Shown: positions 33,907 through 43,530, numbered from the stretch's first letter. The stretch: DNA of 64,000 nucleotides from Streptosporangium saharense (GCF_014203715.1 NZ_JACHJP010000004.1:434001-498000); one strand, 5' to 3'. Made by a program: numbers and translations. The notes: generated by a model not told the origin, from the letters alone.

Positions 33907-34854
33907 TTGCCACGGACGTCCCGGTTGGTGTGGCTGGTGGCCACGATTGTCGCGGCCTTTCCGACGTGGGAGCTGTGGCGGTGGCGACAGGAGCTTGGGA
34001 CCTCCGAGGGCGGCGAGGTCTTCATGGTCGTGTGCCGGTTCGGCAGTGGATCGACGCTGTCCCCGCTCGCCCCGCTGCGTCGTGATCTCGAAACCGTCGG
34101 ACCGCTCATCACGGAGTTGGCGATTCCGGCGCTGATGGTCCTCCTCGGCCTTGTCGCCTGCCTGAGCGGCAGGGATCCCGGGGCAACCGGCCGGCGGGTG
34201 GCCGGGCTCCTGGTCATGGGCGCGGCCGTCGACCCTCTCGCCTCGCTGTACGGCTATCGCGGGATCTGTCAGGACGAGATCCCGATATTCGGCGCCGAGT
34301 GGTTCGCGGATGTGGCCGGTGCCTGGGGAACGACCCAACTGTGCCTTCTGGGGGCCGCGGCGCTGGTGCTCGCCGTGTCACGCGAGGCGCGGGAAGGGTT
34401 GGTGTGGCGGCGAGGGGTGGCGGCCCTGGTCGACTACCTCGTCATCTGTGTGATCTTCAGCGTCGTCGTGGGGCTGGTGATCGGCATGAGCCCGGTGAAC
34501 GGGATGGGGTACGGCTTCCTGAAGCGGGTCGAGGCGCGCCCGACGGACCTGGTCGTCCCGGTCAGTCTGTTCCTCTACTTCTGGCTTCAGCACACCCTGT
34601 GGGGGAGGACGCTCGGCAAGCGGCTGCTGGGGATCCGCGTCGTCGCCCCACGAGCGGGAGTGGGGCGGACGGCGCTCCGCTCGGTGGCCTTTCCGCTGCT
34701 CGCCCTCGTTCCCGGTGCCGGGCTGTGGTGCCTCCTGGTCGACGGGCTGTGGATGCTCTTCGACCGGGAGGGCCGGGTTCTTCATGATCGGTTGCTGGGC
34801 TTCGCGGTGACACGTGATCGGCCGACCTCGGACGTGGCCCCCGTCCCGGTCTGA
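33907..34854 (+). CDS. RDD-domain membrane protein
   Basis: About 315 residues from TTG 33907 (GGAAGGA 6 bases upstream). Six or so membrane helices. The C-terminal RDD domain shows RRGVAALVDYLVICVIFSVVVG (the R/D of the name), LYFWLQHTLWGRTLGKRLLGIRVV and LFDREGRVLHDRLLGFAVT. The family is linked to transport or membrane stress; substrate unknown. 48 bases after narI but with its own ribosome binding site. Confidence 0.85.
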   Translation: MPRTSRLVWLVATIVAAFPTWELWRWRQELGTSEGGEVFMVVCRFGSGSTLSPLAPLRRDLETVGPLITELAIPALMVLLGLVACLSGRDPGATGRRVAGLLVMGAAVDPLASLYGYRGICQDEIPIFGAEWFADVAGAWGTTQLCLLGAAALVLAVSREAREGLVWRRGVAALVDYLVICVIFSVVVGLVIGMSPVNGMGYGFLKRVEARPTDLVVPVSLFLYFWLQHTLWGRTLGKRLLGIRVVAPRAGVGRTALRSVAFPLLALVPGAGLWCLLVDGLWMLFDREGRVLHDRLLGFAVTRDRPTSDVAPVPV

Positions 34855-35025
34855 TGGGCCGGGCCGTACCGGACAAAGGTTGTGCCGGATCGGACAGGAC
34901 CGGAACGGGCGCGAGGACGGTGATCGTCAGCCATCGAACCCCAGGTCAAAGGGTATTTATCCGGAAATTTCCCCCCTGACGCTGAGACGCTCCCGAGACT
35001 CCGATATCGCCGTAAGCTGGGATGT

Positions 35026-38000
35026 GTGGCTCCGGTGCTGACCCTGCTCAGTGGTGTCCGCTGGCAGGGTAGGCCGCTGGCGGGTGATCGCGCGCATGCC
35101 CTGCTGGCCGTGCTCGCGCTGTACGGAAGGGCCGGGGTCAGCGACGAGCGCCTGGTCCAGGAGCTGTGGCCCGAGGAGCCACCGGCCAATCCCGTCAAGG
35201 CGCTGCAGGTCGTGGTCTCCCGCACCCGCGCCGCCACCGGCTCCGACGTCGTGGTGCGTACGGCACGCGGCTACCGGCTCGGCCTGTCCACGGACCAGGT
35301 GGACGCCCTCCTGCTCGCCGATCTCGCCGACCAGGCGGTCAAGGCCCTGGGGCGCGGGGACACCGCCCAGGCTCGCCGGTGCGCCGAGGAGGCGATCACG
35401 CTGGCGGGCGACGGCCGTACGTCGTCCACGGGACCGCTGGCCGACCTGCACGCCGTGGCCGCCGGGCAGTTGGCCGAGGCACGCCGGGTGCTGGCCCTGG
35501 CGCGGAGCAGGGACGGTGACCACGCGGGCGCGCTGCCTCTCCTTGAGGAGCGCGCGGCCGGTCTCCCGCACGACGAGGAACTGCTGGCCTGCCTGCTGCG
35601 CAGTGAGGCGGCGGTGCGCGGTGCCGCCGCGGCGCTTGAGCGCTACGAGCGCTACCGGGCGGACCTGGCCGACCGGTTCGGCGCCGACCCGGGGCCTGAG
35701 CTTGCGCGGGTGCACGCCGGGCTGCTGGCCGCCGACCGGCCGGTGCGCGAGGGCCTGCTCTACGACGGCTCCTCGCTGCTTGGCCGTGAGGACGACATCC
35801 GTACGGTCCACGCCCTGCTGCAGACCAGCAGGGTCGTCTCGATCATCGGCCCCGGTGGGCTGGGCAAGACACGGCTGGCCCACGTGGCGGGCAGGAACGC
35901 CGTGCAGCCGGTGGCGCACTTCGTCGAGCTGGTCGCCGTGTCCTCCCCCGAGGGCGTGGTGGGCGAGGTGGGCTCGGCGCTGGGGGTGCGCGACTCGGTC
36001 GCCGGGCGGCGGGTGCTGACCCCCCAGCAGCGCTCCGACGTGCGCACCCGCATCGCCGGGCACCTGGACCAGGTGCCGTCCCTGCTCATCCTGGACAACT
36101 GCGAACACGTCATCGAGGCCGTGGCCGACCTGGTGGCCTTCCTCGTGGCCACCACCCGTGATCTTCGGGTGCTCACCACCTCGCGCGCCCCGCTGGCGAT
36201 CCCCGCCGAGCGGATCCACCAGCTCGGCGAGCTGGCCACGAGCGACGCGGTCGAGCTGTTCGGCCAGCGGGCGACGGCGGCCAGGCCCGGTGTGCGGCTC
36301 GACGAGGAGGAGGTCCGCGAGATCGTCACCCGGCTCGACGGGCTGCCGCTCGCCATCGAGCTGGCCGCGGCCAAGACGCGGGTGATGTCGGTCGAGGAGA
36401 TCAGGAGGCGGCTCACCGACCGGTTCGTCCTGCTACGTGGCGGCAACCGCAGCGCCCCCGACCGCCACCAGACGCTGCTCGCGGTGATCGACTGGTCGTG
36501 GAACCTGCTGGAGGAGCGGGAACGGCGCGCGCTACGTCAGCTTTCGCTGTTCGGCGACGGTTTCACGCTGGAGACGGCCGAGCACATGCTGGGCTCCGAC
36601 GCGCTGCCCGCCGTGGACGCGCTGGCCGAGCAGTCCCTGCTGAGCGTCAGGGAGACGGCGTACGGCCTGCGCTACCGCATGCTGGAGACGGTCAGGGAGT
36701 TCGGTCTGATGCGCCTGGCCGAGGTGGGCGAGGAGGCGCGGGCGCGGGCGGCGCAACGGTCCTGGGCCATCGAGTACGGCGTGCGCCACGCCAACGAGCT
36801 GTTCGGCCCCCGCCAGTTCGAGGCCGTGGACGCGCTGCGCGCCGAGGAGGGCAACCTGGCCGACCAGCTACGCCGGGCGCTCGGCGAGGACGATCCCGCC
36901 ACGGCGATGCAGTTGATGGCCGCCATGGGCGCGCTGTGGTCGATCCGCGGCGACCATCCCAGAATCGTCGTGCTCCGCGAGGCGCTCACCCAGACGCTCA
37001 CCGGCTGGACTCCGCCCCCGGAGCTGGAGGAGATGACCAGGGCGGCCCTGCTCATCATGCTCATGAACACGATGGGGGTGGCCGACCGCGTACTGCGTGA
37101 CCTGCTCACCGGCCTGCCCGACCATGGCACCTCCGACCGTCGCCAGGCCGCGATGACACAGGTGGTGTTGGCCAGTGATCCGGATGCCGGCGAACACGTC
37201 ATCCACCGGCTGACGGAGTTGAGCCGGAGCCCCGATCGCCACCTGGCACTGACGGCCGGGCAGATGCTGGCCCACGCGCTGGAGAACGTCGGGGACTCGG
37301 TGGCCGCGTGCGCGGCGGCGGAGTGGGCGCTGGCCATGGCGCGGGAGAGCGACGGGCCGTGGGAGAAGGCCATCCTGCGGACCACGCTGGCCCACCTGAC
37401 CATGCAACGGGGTGACCATGAGCAGGCGGTCCGCCACGCCCGGGAGGCCCTGCCCGTCATGATCAGGGTCGGCGCCACGGACGACGAGGTGCAACTGCGG
37501 GCCGTCATCATCCACGCGGCCGTCCAGGCGGGTGACCTGGAGACGGCCGAGTCCGAGCTGGCCGAGATGACGCGGATCAGCGAGAGTGAGGCGGTGCAGG
37601 GCGGGATGATGCTCATTCCGATATGCGCGGCCGAGCTGTTCCTCGCTCGCGGTGACGTCGCACGCGCCCTGGCCGACTACCGCCTGGCCGTACAGCAGGC
37701 CCGTGACGTGCGGATGACCGTCGGCTTCCCCCAGACCGGCACCGAACCGTGGGTGATCATCGCCGTGGGCTTCGCGCTCACGGCCCACGCCTACCACGCC
37801 GGCCCGGCGGACCTGTGGTACGGCGAGGAACTGTTCGCCACCTGGTCCATCCTGCTGGGCGGGGAGACGCTGAGCCCGGGCAACCCCTTCATGGACTATC
37901 CGGTGGTCGGGACGGTGCTGTTCGCGCTCGGCACGTGGGGACTGGTGCGGGAGGCCCTGCCCGCGGACGAGGCGGTCAGGCTGCTGGTGCTGGCCGAGCG

Positions 38001-38235
38001 CTTCTCCTACAACCGGATGACGTCCAGCATGGCCTTCGAGCGGATCGAGCCGTACGCGGAAAGGGCCGCGCCGGGTCTGCTCTCCGCCATACGGGCGGAG
38101 TACGGTGACCGGCGCGGCCCCGAGTTGCTCGGCGAGGTCAAGAAGACGCTTCGCGCCCATGGTTCAGATGTGCCGCTTGTAGGAGCGCACCGCCAGCGGC
38201 GCGAAGATCGCGACGCAGACCAGGCAGGCCAGTAG
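35026..38235 (+). CDS. SARP/BTAD-type regulator with NB-ARC-like ATPase and TPR region
   Basis: 1069 residues. Order: an OmpR-type DNA-binding domain (residues 1-90, LLAVLALYGRAGVSDERLVQELWPEEPP and ARGYRLGL), a BTAD domain (about 95-245), an ATPase with Walker A SIIGPGGLGKTRLA (about 280-293) and Walker B LLILDNCEHVIEAV (about 360), then a long TPR-like helical part. It resembles AfsR-class activators of secondary metabolism and other stress operons. GTG 35026 is the likely start; TAAGCT 7 bases upstream could be the -10 of a leaderless transcript. Its last 72 bases overlap the converging ABC permease gene. Possible target: the adjacent DrrAB-like exporter (inference). Confidence 0.88.
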   Translation: MAPVLTLLSGVRWQGRPLAGDRAHALLAVLALYGRAGVSDERLVQELWPEEPPANPVKALQVVVSRTRAATGSDVVVRTARGYRLGLSTDQVDALLLADLADQAVKALGRGDTAQARRCAEEAITLAGDGRTSSTGPLADLHAVAAGQLAEARRVLALARSRDGDHAGALPLLEERAAGLPHDEELLACLLRSEAAVRGAAAALERYERYRADLADRFGADPGPELARVHAGLLAADRPVREGLLYDGSSLLGREDDIRTVHALLQTSRVVSIIGPGGLGKTRLAHVAGRNAVQPVAHFVELVAVSSPEGVVGEVGSALGVRDSVAGRRVLTPQQRSDVRTRIAGHLDQVPSLLILDNCEHVIEAVADLVAFLVATTRDLRVLTTSRAPLAIPAERIHQLGELATSDAVELFGQRATAARPGVRLDEEEVREIVTRLDGLPLAIELAAAKTRVMSVEEIRRRLTDRFVLLRGGNRSAPDRHQTLLAVIDWSWNLLEERERRALRQLSLFGDGFTLETAEHMLGSDALPAVDALAEQSLLSVRETAYGLRYRMLETVREFGLMRLAEVGEEARARAAQRSWAIEYGVRHANELFGPRQFEAVDALRAEEGNLADQLRRALGEDDPATAMQLMAAMGALWSIRGDHPRIVVLREALTQTLTGWTPPPELEEMTRAALLIMLMNTMGVADRVLRDLLTGLPDHGTSDRRQAAMTQVVLASDPDAGEHVIHRLTELSRSPDRHLALTAGQMLAHALENVGDSVAACAAAEWALAMARESDGPWEKAILRTTLAHLTMQRGDHEQAVRHAREALPVMIRVGATDDEVQLRAVIIHAAVQAGDLETAESELAEMTRISESEAVQGGMMLIPICAAELFLARGDVARALADYRLAVQQARDVRMTVGFPQTGTEPWVIIAVGFALTAHAYHAGPADLWYGEELFATWSILLGGETLSPGNPFMDYPVVGTVLFALGTWGLVREALPADEAVRLLVLAERFSYNRMTSSMAFERIEPYAERAAPGLLSAIRAEYGDRRGPELLGEVKKTLRAHGSDVPLVGAHRQRREDRDADQAGQ

Positions 38236-39000
38236 CGTCCAGGCGACCTCGCCGCTCACGACACCGGTGTTGGCCAGGTCCCGGGAGGCCGTGACCAGGT
38301 GCGAGACCGGGTTGACCCTGACGAAGGCGGCCAGCCAGCTCGGCAGCGTGTCCACCGGCACGAACGCGTTGGACAGGAACGTCAGCGGGAACATGATCAT
38401 CATCGAGATGCCCTGCACGGCCTGGGCACTGCGGGCGATGGTGCCGACCCAGGTGAACGCCCACGCCAGCGACCAACCCGTGACGATCGACAGCACGATC
38501 GCGCCGAGCGTCCCGAACACGCCGCCGCCCGGCCGGTAACCCATGAGGATGCCCATGCCGAAGGTCAGCGCCGAGGCGATCGTGTAACGCACCAGGTCGG
38601 CGATCATCGGCCCGGCCAGCGGCGCGATGCGGGCGATCGGCAGCGACTTGAACCGGTCGAAGACGCCCTTCGTCAGGTCCTCACGGAGCTGGGTCCCGGT
38701 CGCCATGCAGGTGGTCAGCACGGTCTGGGCGAGAATGCCGGGAATGATCAGCGGCAGGTAGCTGCCCACGTCCCCGGAGATGGCGCCGCCGAAGACGTAG
38801 GCGAACATCGCCGTGAACAGGATCGGCTGCAACGCCACGTCGACGAACTGCTCCGGGTTGCGGACCATCTTCTTCAGTGCCCGCCAGGCCATCATCATGG
38901 TCTGGCTGAGCGTCTCGCTGAGTGAGACGTGCCGCCGCGCGGACGCCACCCGGTCGGCGGCCCTCACGGGCTGGCGGGCCGGTGCGGTCAGGGTGCTCAT
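38164..39000 (-). CDS. ABC-2 type permease, DrrB-like
   Basis: 278 residues with six membrane helices, for example LFTAMFAYVFGGAISGDVGSYLPLIIPGILAQTV and VSGEVAWTLLACLVCVAIFAPLAV. The segment EDLTKGVFDRFKSLPIARIAPLAGPMIADLVRY is the hallmark of the DrrB/ABC2_membrane family that exports drugs or polyketides with DrrA. Overlaps the ATPase gene by 4 bases, and overlaps the 3' end of the opposing SARP-type gene by 72 bases. Confidence 0.92.
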   Translation of the reverse strand: MSTLTAPARQPVRAADRVASARRHVSLSETLSQTMMMAWRALKKMVRNPEQFVDVALQPILFTAMFAYVFGGAISGDVGSYLPLIIPGILAQTVLTTCMATGTQLREDLTKGVFDRFKSLPIARIAPLAGPMIADLVRYTIASALTFGMGILMGYRPGGGVFGTLGAIVLSIVTGWSLAWAFTWVGTIARSAQAVQGISMMIMFPLTFLSNAFVPVDTLPSWLAAFVRVNPVSHLVTASRDLANTGVVSGEVAWTLLACLVCVAIFAPLAVRSYKRHI

Positions 39001-40013
39001 CGGGTCTCCTCGGTGTTGTCGTTCTTCTCGTCGGTCTCGTGGCCGGTGAGGGCCAGGAACACCTCGTCCAGACTGGGCTTGTCCACGCTGACCGACGCTA
39101 CGGACACCCCCGCGGTGCGCAGCGCGATCAGTACGTCGGCGGCCAGGTCCGCCTGGCTGAGCGGGGCGGTGAGCCGTCCCTGCTCCGGGCTGAGCACGGG
39201 CTCGACACCGAGCACACGGCGCACGATGTCCGAGGCCTCCCGCGTCTCACCGGGTACGGCGAGCACCACCTGAAGGGCGGAGTCGCCGACCGTGGTCTTC
39301 AGCTCGTCGGGGGTGCCCTCGGCCACCTTCACGCCGTGGTCGATGACGGCGATCCGGTCGGCGAGCTGGTCGGCCTCGTCGAGATACTGGGTGGTCAGCA
39401 GGACCGTGCACCCGTCGGCGACCAGGCCGCGGATGGTGTCCCACATCTGTCCGCGCGTACGCGGGTCGAGCCCGGTGGTCGGCTCGTCCAGGAAGATCAA
39501 CGGCGGTCTGGTGATCAGGCTGGCCGCCAGGTCGAGGCGCCGCCGCATGCCTCCGGAGAACTGCGAGATCGGCTTGTTGGCCGCCTCCTCAAGCCCGAAC
39601 CGTCCCAGCAGGTCGGTGGCGATCCCCTTGGCCTCCCCGGAGCCGATGCCCTGCAGCCGTCCGAACAGCCACAGGTTCTCGCGTGCGGTCAGGTTCTCGT
39701 CCACCGACGCGTACTGTCCGGTGACCCCGACGAGCTGCCTGATCACGTGCGGGTTGGTGGCCACGTCCACGCCGAAGATCTCGGCGCGTCCGGCGTCGAT
39801 CTTCAGCAGCGTCGCCAGCATCCGCATCGTCGTGGTCTTGCCCGCGCCGTTCGGCCCGAGGACCCCGAAGACCTCGCCCGGCCGTACGTCCAGATCGATC
39901 CCGTCAACGGCCCGGTGCGTGCCGAACGTCTTGACCAGCCCCTCGGCCCAGACGGCGCTCACCGCCCTCTCGGCACCGGACCTCGTCTGTCGTGTCTCTT
40001 GTGTGATGCTCAT
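38997..40013 (-). CDS. ABC transporter ATPase, DrrA-like
   Basis: 338 residues: an ATP-binding cassette with Walker A GPNGAGKTTTMRML, Q-loop GVTGQYASVDENL, signature FSGGMRRRLDLAASL, Walker B LIFLDEPTTGLD and H-loop VLLTTQYLDEADQL. The C-terminal ~100 residues (GDSALQVVLAVPGETREASDIVRRVLG onward) are the extra domain of daunorubicin-resistance DrrA proteins. It powers export through the downstream permease. Start ATG 40013. Confidence 0.94.
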   Translation of the reverse strand: MSITQETRQTRSGAERAVSAVWAEGLVKTFGTHRAVDGIDLDVRPGEVFGVLGPNGAGKTTTMRMLATLLKIDAGRAEIFGVDVATNPHVIRQLVGVTGQYASVDENLTARENLWLFGRLQGIGSGEAKGIATDLLGRFGLEEAANKPISQFSGGMRRRLDLAASLITRPPLIFLDEPTTGLDPRTRGQMWDTIRGLVADGCTVLLTTQYLDEADQLADRIAVIDHGVKVAEGTPDELKTTVGDSALQVVLAVPGETREASDIVRRVLGVEPVLSPEQGRLTAPLSQADLAADVLIALRTAGVSVASVSVDKPSLDEVFLALTGHETDEKNDNTEETR

Positions 40014-40096
40014 GGAAAGAGATTCGCGGACCCAGGTTTCACCACCCCTTCACCCCGGTTTCGCGCCACTTCCCCCGTGAAGCCGGTTGGTGAGCG

Positions 40097-41887
40097 TCAA
40101 CACGGAATGGGAATGCGCAGGGAAGGCAGATCGGGGGAGTCCGGGGTGGCGAAGGCGTCGGTGAGCATTGTCGAGACGGTGTAGAGGTGCCACAGGACGT
40201 CCATCCGGGAGTCCGGCAGCCGCGCCACCTCGGCCGCGTTGACGATGTTCGCGAGTTCCCCGTGCTTGTCGATGACGGCCGCGCGCAGCAGGCCGGTCAG
40301 TTCCGGCGAGGGCTTCGTCCGCCAGTTCCAGGGTTTTCCGGCAGGAGTGGTCACGACGGCGGCTCGGGAGCGGAGCCGGTCCCACAGGCTGGGGCGTTGC
40401 TCCTTGGTGAACCGCCATGGGCGGCCCTCAAGGGGAATGCCACGCAACGAGGGCGCGAAGGCGTTGATCACGCCGTGGATGAGCGCCTCCGAGCGTCGCC
40501 ATAGCGGGTCGATGCCGAGCGCGGTCCCGACGACCAGGTTGTCGAGGAACGGCGGGACCGGATTCTGGCCGCGCAGCAACGACGCGCGGGAGGCGGCGTG
40601 CCAGCGGCCCACGCGATAGGTCAGATACAGCCGGTCCAGAGCGCCGGGGCCGTCCAGATCCCGCCAGGGAGAGGCCAGAGTCCGGGCGTGCTGTCTGCCC
40701 TGGTCGGTCAGCAGGTCGGCGTTCCTGCTGAAAAGACCGTCGATCCGCCGCCTGACGGCCCTGTCGTCCAGGTCGTCCTGGTTGTGCAGGAACCCGCCCC
40801 GCAGAATCTCCCCGCCGTGTCCGGACATGCGAGGCGTGGGGTCGAACCGTACGGCGCCCGGAATGTTCTCGTAGGCCGAGATCATCCCCTCGCAGGCGAA
40901 CAGCACATTGTGGCCGCGAACGTGGGGATGTGGAATGACCAGTTCCGTACCGTCGTCGGACCGCTTCGGCCGGGCGACGCTGTGCCGTACACCAAGGGCC
41001 TGGGCGACACGCCCGGCGAGCACCACGTCGGGGCTGTCGTCATGTCCCGAGGTGGCCGTCACGAACGGAATGTCCGCCCTGTGCAGCAGCGCGGCGAGGA
41101 GACGGCTGTCGCGGCCACCGGTGAGCGACAGCCGTACCGGCTCGACGGTGTCCCGCAGGGGCCGCACGGCGGCGAGCAGTGCGTCGGCGAGTTCGTCGAC
41201 CTGGGCCCGCGCCGCACGCTTCGAGGCCGGCGTGGCGCGCGCCTCGGGGAGGGGGATCTCGGTGACGGTACGGCGCCCGCCCACGACACCGATCTCGGCG
41301 GCCGGGGGCAGCGCGCCAACCCCGTGGAAGGGCGTCTCGTCCGACAGGAAGTAGCCCGCCCGCACCATCGACTCAAGGGCGGCCAGGTCCCAGACGATCC
41401 CGGGGCGGCTCGACGACGTCTCGGCGGCCCTGGCGACGAGGTGGACGAGCAGCGCGCGACTGCCGATGACGTGGACGTCCGGCGTCTCGGCGTGGAAGAC
41501 GGGGCACGCCCGGGTGAACCCCGTGGCCGCCCTCACTTCCGTCTCGGAGGCCCGGAAGACAGAGAAGACCCCGCCCGTGCGGGTGACGGTCTCTCCGAGG
41601 TGGGGTACGGCCAGCAGCCGGGCCACGTCGGCGGGCTCGGCCAGGTGCCCGGTGAGGCCCGCTACCCGGCCGTCGCCGGAGCACATGAGCGGCAACCCGT
41701 GCCCCTCGGGCTCGTTCGACCAGGAGAGCAACGCCGTGTCCCCGGTCGCCGAGCGCCATTCGTCCGAGGTCACGGTCGCGACGGGCACCGGGAAGGCACG
41801 GGAGATCGCCTGCCGCGCCGCGTCGAACACCACGGACGGCAGCGGAACGCCCGTCCGTCTGCCGACAACCACCAGATGAACACGCAA
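40097..41887 (-). CDS. Asparagine-synthase-like ATP-pyrophosphatase protein
   Basis: 596 residues. The C-terminal part holds the ATP pyrophosphatase core of asparagine synthases: LSLTGGRDSRLLAAL, equal to the SGGxDS loop that binds ATP, then a DSPDVVLAGRVAQALGVRHSV segment and GHGGEILRGGFL. The N-terminal part lacks the Cys2 of glutamine-using enzymes, so ammonia from glutamine is not expected. Such stand-alone proteins catalyse amide formation in some natural product pathways, but no lasso-peptide precursor, RRE or leader peptidase gene is seen nearby. It may act on a cell-surface or small-molecule substrate. Confidence 0.75.
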   Translation of the reverse strand: MRVHLVVVGRRTGVPLPSVVFDAARQAISRAFPVPVATVTSDEWRSATGDTALLSWSNEPEGHGLPLMCSGDGRVAGLTGHLAEPADVARLLAVPHLGETVTRTGGVFSVFRASETEVRAATGFTRACPVFHAETPDVHVIGSRALLVHLVARAAETSSSRPGIVWDLAALESMVRAGYFLSDETPFHGVGALPPAAEIGVVGGRRTVTEIPLPEARATPASKRAARAQVDELADALLAAVRPLRDTVEPVRLSLTGGRDSRLLAALLHRADIPFVTATSGHDDSPDVVLAGRVAQALGVRHSVARPKRSDDGTELVIPHPHVRGHNVLFACEGMISAYENIPGAVRFDPTPRMSGHGGEILRGGFLHNQDDLDDRAVRRRIDGLFSRNADLLTDQGRQHARTLASPWRDLDGPGALDRLYLTYRVGRWHAASRASLLRGQNPVPPFLDNLVVGTALGIDPLWRRSEALIHGVINAFAPSLRGIPLEGRPWRFTKEQRPSLWDRLRSRAAVVTTPAGKPWNWRTKPSPELTGLLRAAVIDKHGELANIVNAAEVARLPDSRMDVLWHLYTVSTMLTDAFATPDSPDLPSLRIPIPC

Positions 41888-42005
41888 GGCGACCTCCCCG
41901 CTTGGCGACCCACACCGTTACTCCGCCGATGCCCGGGTTCGCCTTCACGAGGGCCGACGACGGCGGAACTGTCGTGGCCGCGTGCTGGAATGCCTGGACG
42001 AAGGG

Positions 42006-42506
42006 ATGGTGTTCGTGGCCGAGTTGCTGGAGAGCGTGATTCTTGGCGTCAGCGAGGCGTTCTACGTGATGGACGGAGAGATCCTCGAAGGCAATCAGTC
42101 CCCGGGGCCTGGTTCGTGGGGCGAGGAGATCAGCCCGCCGGGGCAGGACTGGCTCGACGTCGGCTCCAGCAGCATCACTCTCTGGGGTTCCACGTCAGCC
42201 GAGGGGCGTTACATCCGGTTCGAGCTGTGGGACGGACCGCCCGCTGACTCCCCCTGGCCGAGGACCTGGGAGGGTGATCTTCTCCTGACCTCAGGGAAAC
42301 TCCACGTCGTGCCGTTCAGCGATGTCGCGTTCCATTCGCTCCTCTTCGACGTGGGGCGAGGAGGAGAGGTCTGGCGGGTCCGGATGCGGACGAAGCTCGT
42401 CGAGAACGACCATGAGCCGGATTTTCCCCCCGGCATCTACCGGGTGGATCTGTACGTCATGCAGGTGTGGACATCATCCGGGCAGGTCAGTCGCCTTTCC
42501 GCTTGA
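42006..42506 (+). CDS. Hypothetical protein
   Basis: About 166 residues from ATG 42006 (GTG 42015 is also possible; GAAGGG lies at 42000-42005). Trp- and Gly-rich, beta-structured: DWLDVGSSSITLWGSTSAEGRYIRFELWD and PGIYRVDLYVMQVWTSSGQ. No signal peptide or catalytic motif. Its last 20 bases overlap the converging membrane gene. Unknown family. Confidence 0.55.
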   Translation: MVFVAELLESVILGVSEAFYVMDGEILEGNQSPGPGSWGEEISPPGQDWLDVGSSSITLWGSTSAEGRYIRFELWDGPPADSPWPRTWEGDLLLTSGKLHVVPFSDVAFHSLLFDVGRGGEVWRVRMRTKLVENDHEPDFPPGIYRVDLYVMQVWTSSGQVSRLSA

Positions 42507-43116
42507 TGTTCCAGCGGCGGCGGAGGTGTTCGATGCCGAGGTGGAAGGCGGCGATGGTGGGGAGGGTGTAGAAGGCCGAGCCCCAGCCCTGGGAGAGGTG
42601 GATGTTGATCGCGGCGAAGGCCAGTACGGCGCCGAGGGGCCACCAGGTGCGGTGGTTGGAGGCGAGCATCCAGCACGCGGCCCTCAGCAGCAGGGTGCCG
42701 AGGTCGTAGAGCCTCATGTGCACGGCGGCGAGGACCAGGCCCAGGCCGTACCGGAAAGGGTGCGGGGACGTCTCGACGGCGACCTGCCAGTCTTCGGCCT
42801 GCCACCGCCGGGCACGGCCACCGATGCGCAGGGCGAGGTTCAGCGTGAGGGACAGGCGCACCCTGTCCCAGATCGTCAGGACGTCGAGGTTGATGACGAT
42901 GACGGAGCCACCGGCGAACAGTGACAGCCCGGCGAAGGCGAGACCGGTTCCCAGTTCGCCCGTATCCAGCCCGGCGTAGACGCTGAAGGAGAGGAAGACG
43001 AAGGTCAGGAAGATGCCGATGCCGATGACCCCGCGGCGGTCGCGGTCGCTGAGTTCGGCGGGTTCCGGGGAGTCGGGGTCGAACCATGCCACTATGCCGT
43101 TCGGGTCGTCGATCAC
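42487..43116 (-). CDS. Membrane protein coupled to PadR regulator (paralogue 2)
   Basis: About 209 residues from GTG 43116, overlapping the PadR stop (GTGA). Membrane helices at about 28-50, 58-75, 110-125 and 155-185. The C-terminal 120 residues (WQAEDWQVAVETSPHPFRYGLGL, MRLYDLGTLLLRAACWMLASNHRTWWPLG, SQGWGSAFYTLPTIAAFH) match the paralogue at 20729-21391. Function unknown. Confidence 0.82.
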   Translation of the reverse strand: MIDDPNGIVAWFDPDSPEPAELSDRDRRGVIGIGIFLTFVFLSFSVYAGLDTGELGTGLAFAGLSLFAGGSVIVINLDVLTIWDRVRLSLTLNLALRIGGRARRWQAEDWQVAVETSPHPFRYGLGLVLAAVHMRLYDLGTLLLRAACWMLASNHRTWWPLGAVLAFAAINIHLSQGWGSAFYTLPTIAAFHLGIEHLRRRWNIKRKGD

Positions 43117-43445
43117 TGACCGGCCCTCCTCGGGTTCCACGACCACAGGGGGGTACGGCCCCGCCGGTCCTGCCGAAGGGTGGCGTACTCCTGGCGGCCG
43201 GTGCCGGACAGGATGTAGAGGCGCCGGCGGGGCCGGTCCTCGGGGACGCCCGTCTCCCAGGAGCCGGTGATCCATCCGGCCTTCTCCAGGCGTTCGAGCA
43301 GGGGATAGATCGTGCCGGGGCCGAGCCCGGTCTCCTCGGTGATGCGGTATCCCCACAGCGGCTCTTCGGGATCGACGGCCATGAACAGGTCCAGGACGAG
43401 CCGTGTGGTCGTGGTCAGCCGGATCTTCGGCGGCGGATCGGTCAT
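43113..43445 (-). CDS. PadR-family transcriptional regulator (paralogue 2)
   Basis: 110 residues from ATG 43445; same winged helix as the 21.4 kb copy (TTTTRLVLDLFM, LWGYRITEETGLGPGTIYPLLERLEKAGWIT, RRRLYILSGTGRQEY). A longer reading from 43520 would cross the operator and is rejected. Overlaps the downstream membrane gene by 4 bases. Confidence 0.9.
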   Translation of the reverse strand: MTDPPPKIRLTTTTRLVLDLFMAVDPEEPLWGYRITEETGLGPGTIYPLLERLEKAGWITGSWETGVPEDRPRRRLYILSGTGRQEYATLRQDRRGRTPLWSWNPRRAGQ

Positions 43446-43458
43446 CGAACACCCCCTA

Positions 43459-43472
43459 TATCGATGACGATA
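43459..43472. promoter_or_regulatory. Candidate PadR operator 2
   Basis: TATCG-ATGA-CGATA, a perfect inverted repeat 13 bases upstream of the PadR ATG. It matches the site before the paralogous PadR gene (TGTCG-N4-CGATA). Confidence 0.6.
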
Positions 43473-43530
43473 CAACCGCCGTGCCCCGAGCGCTCCGAGA
43501 ACGCCCGGGACCGGGCTCATGCGGTAAAAA

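Noticed and set aside
35026..41887. Complete antibiotic biosynthesis cluster
   Set aside because: A SARP-type regulator and DrrAB-like exporter are present but no polyketide, peptide or terpene synthase.
40097..42506. Lasso-peptide gene cluster
   Set aside because: Only an asparagine-synthase-like protein is present; no precursor, RRE protein or leader peptidase is seen.
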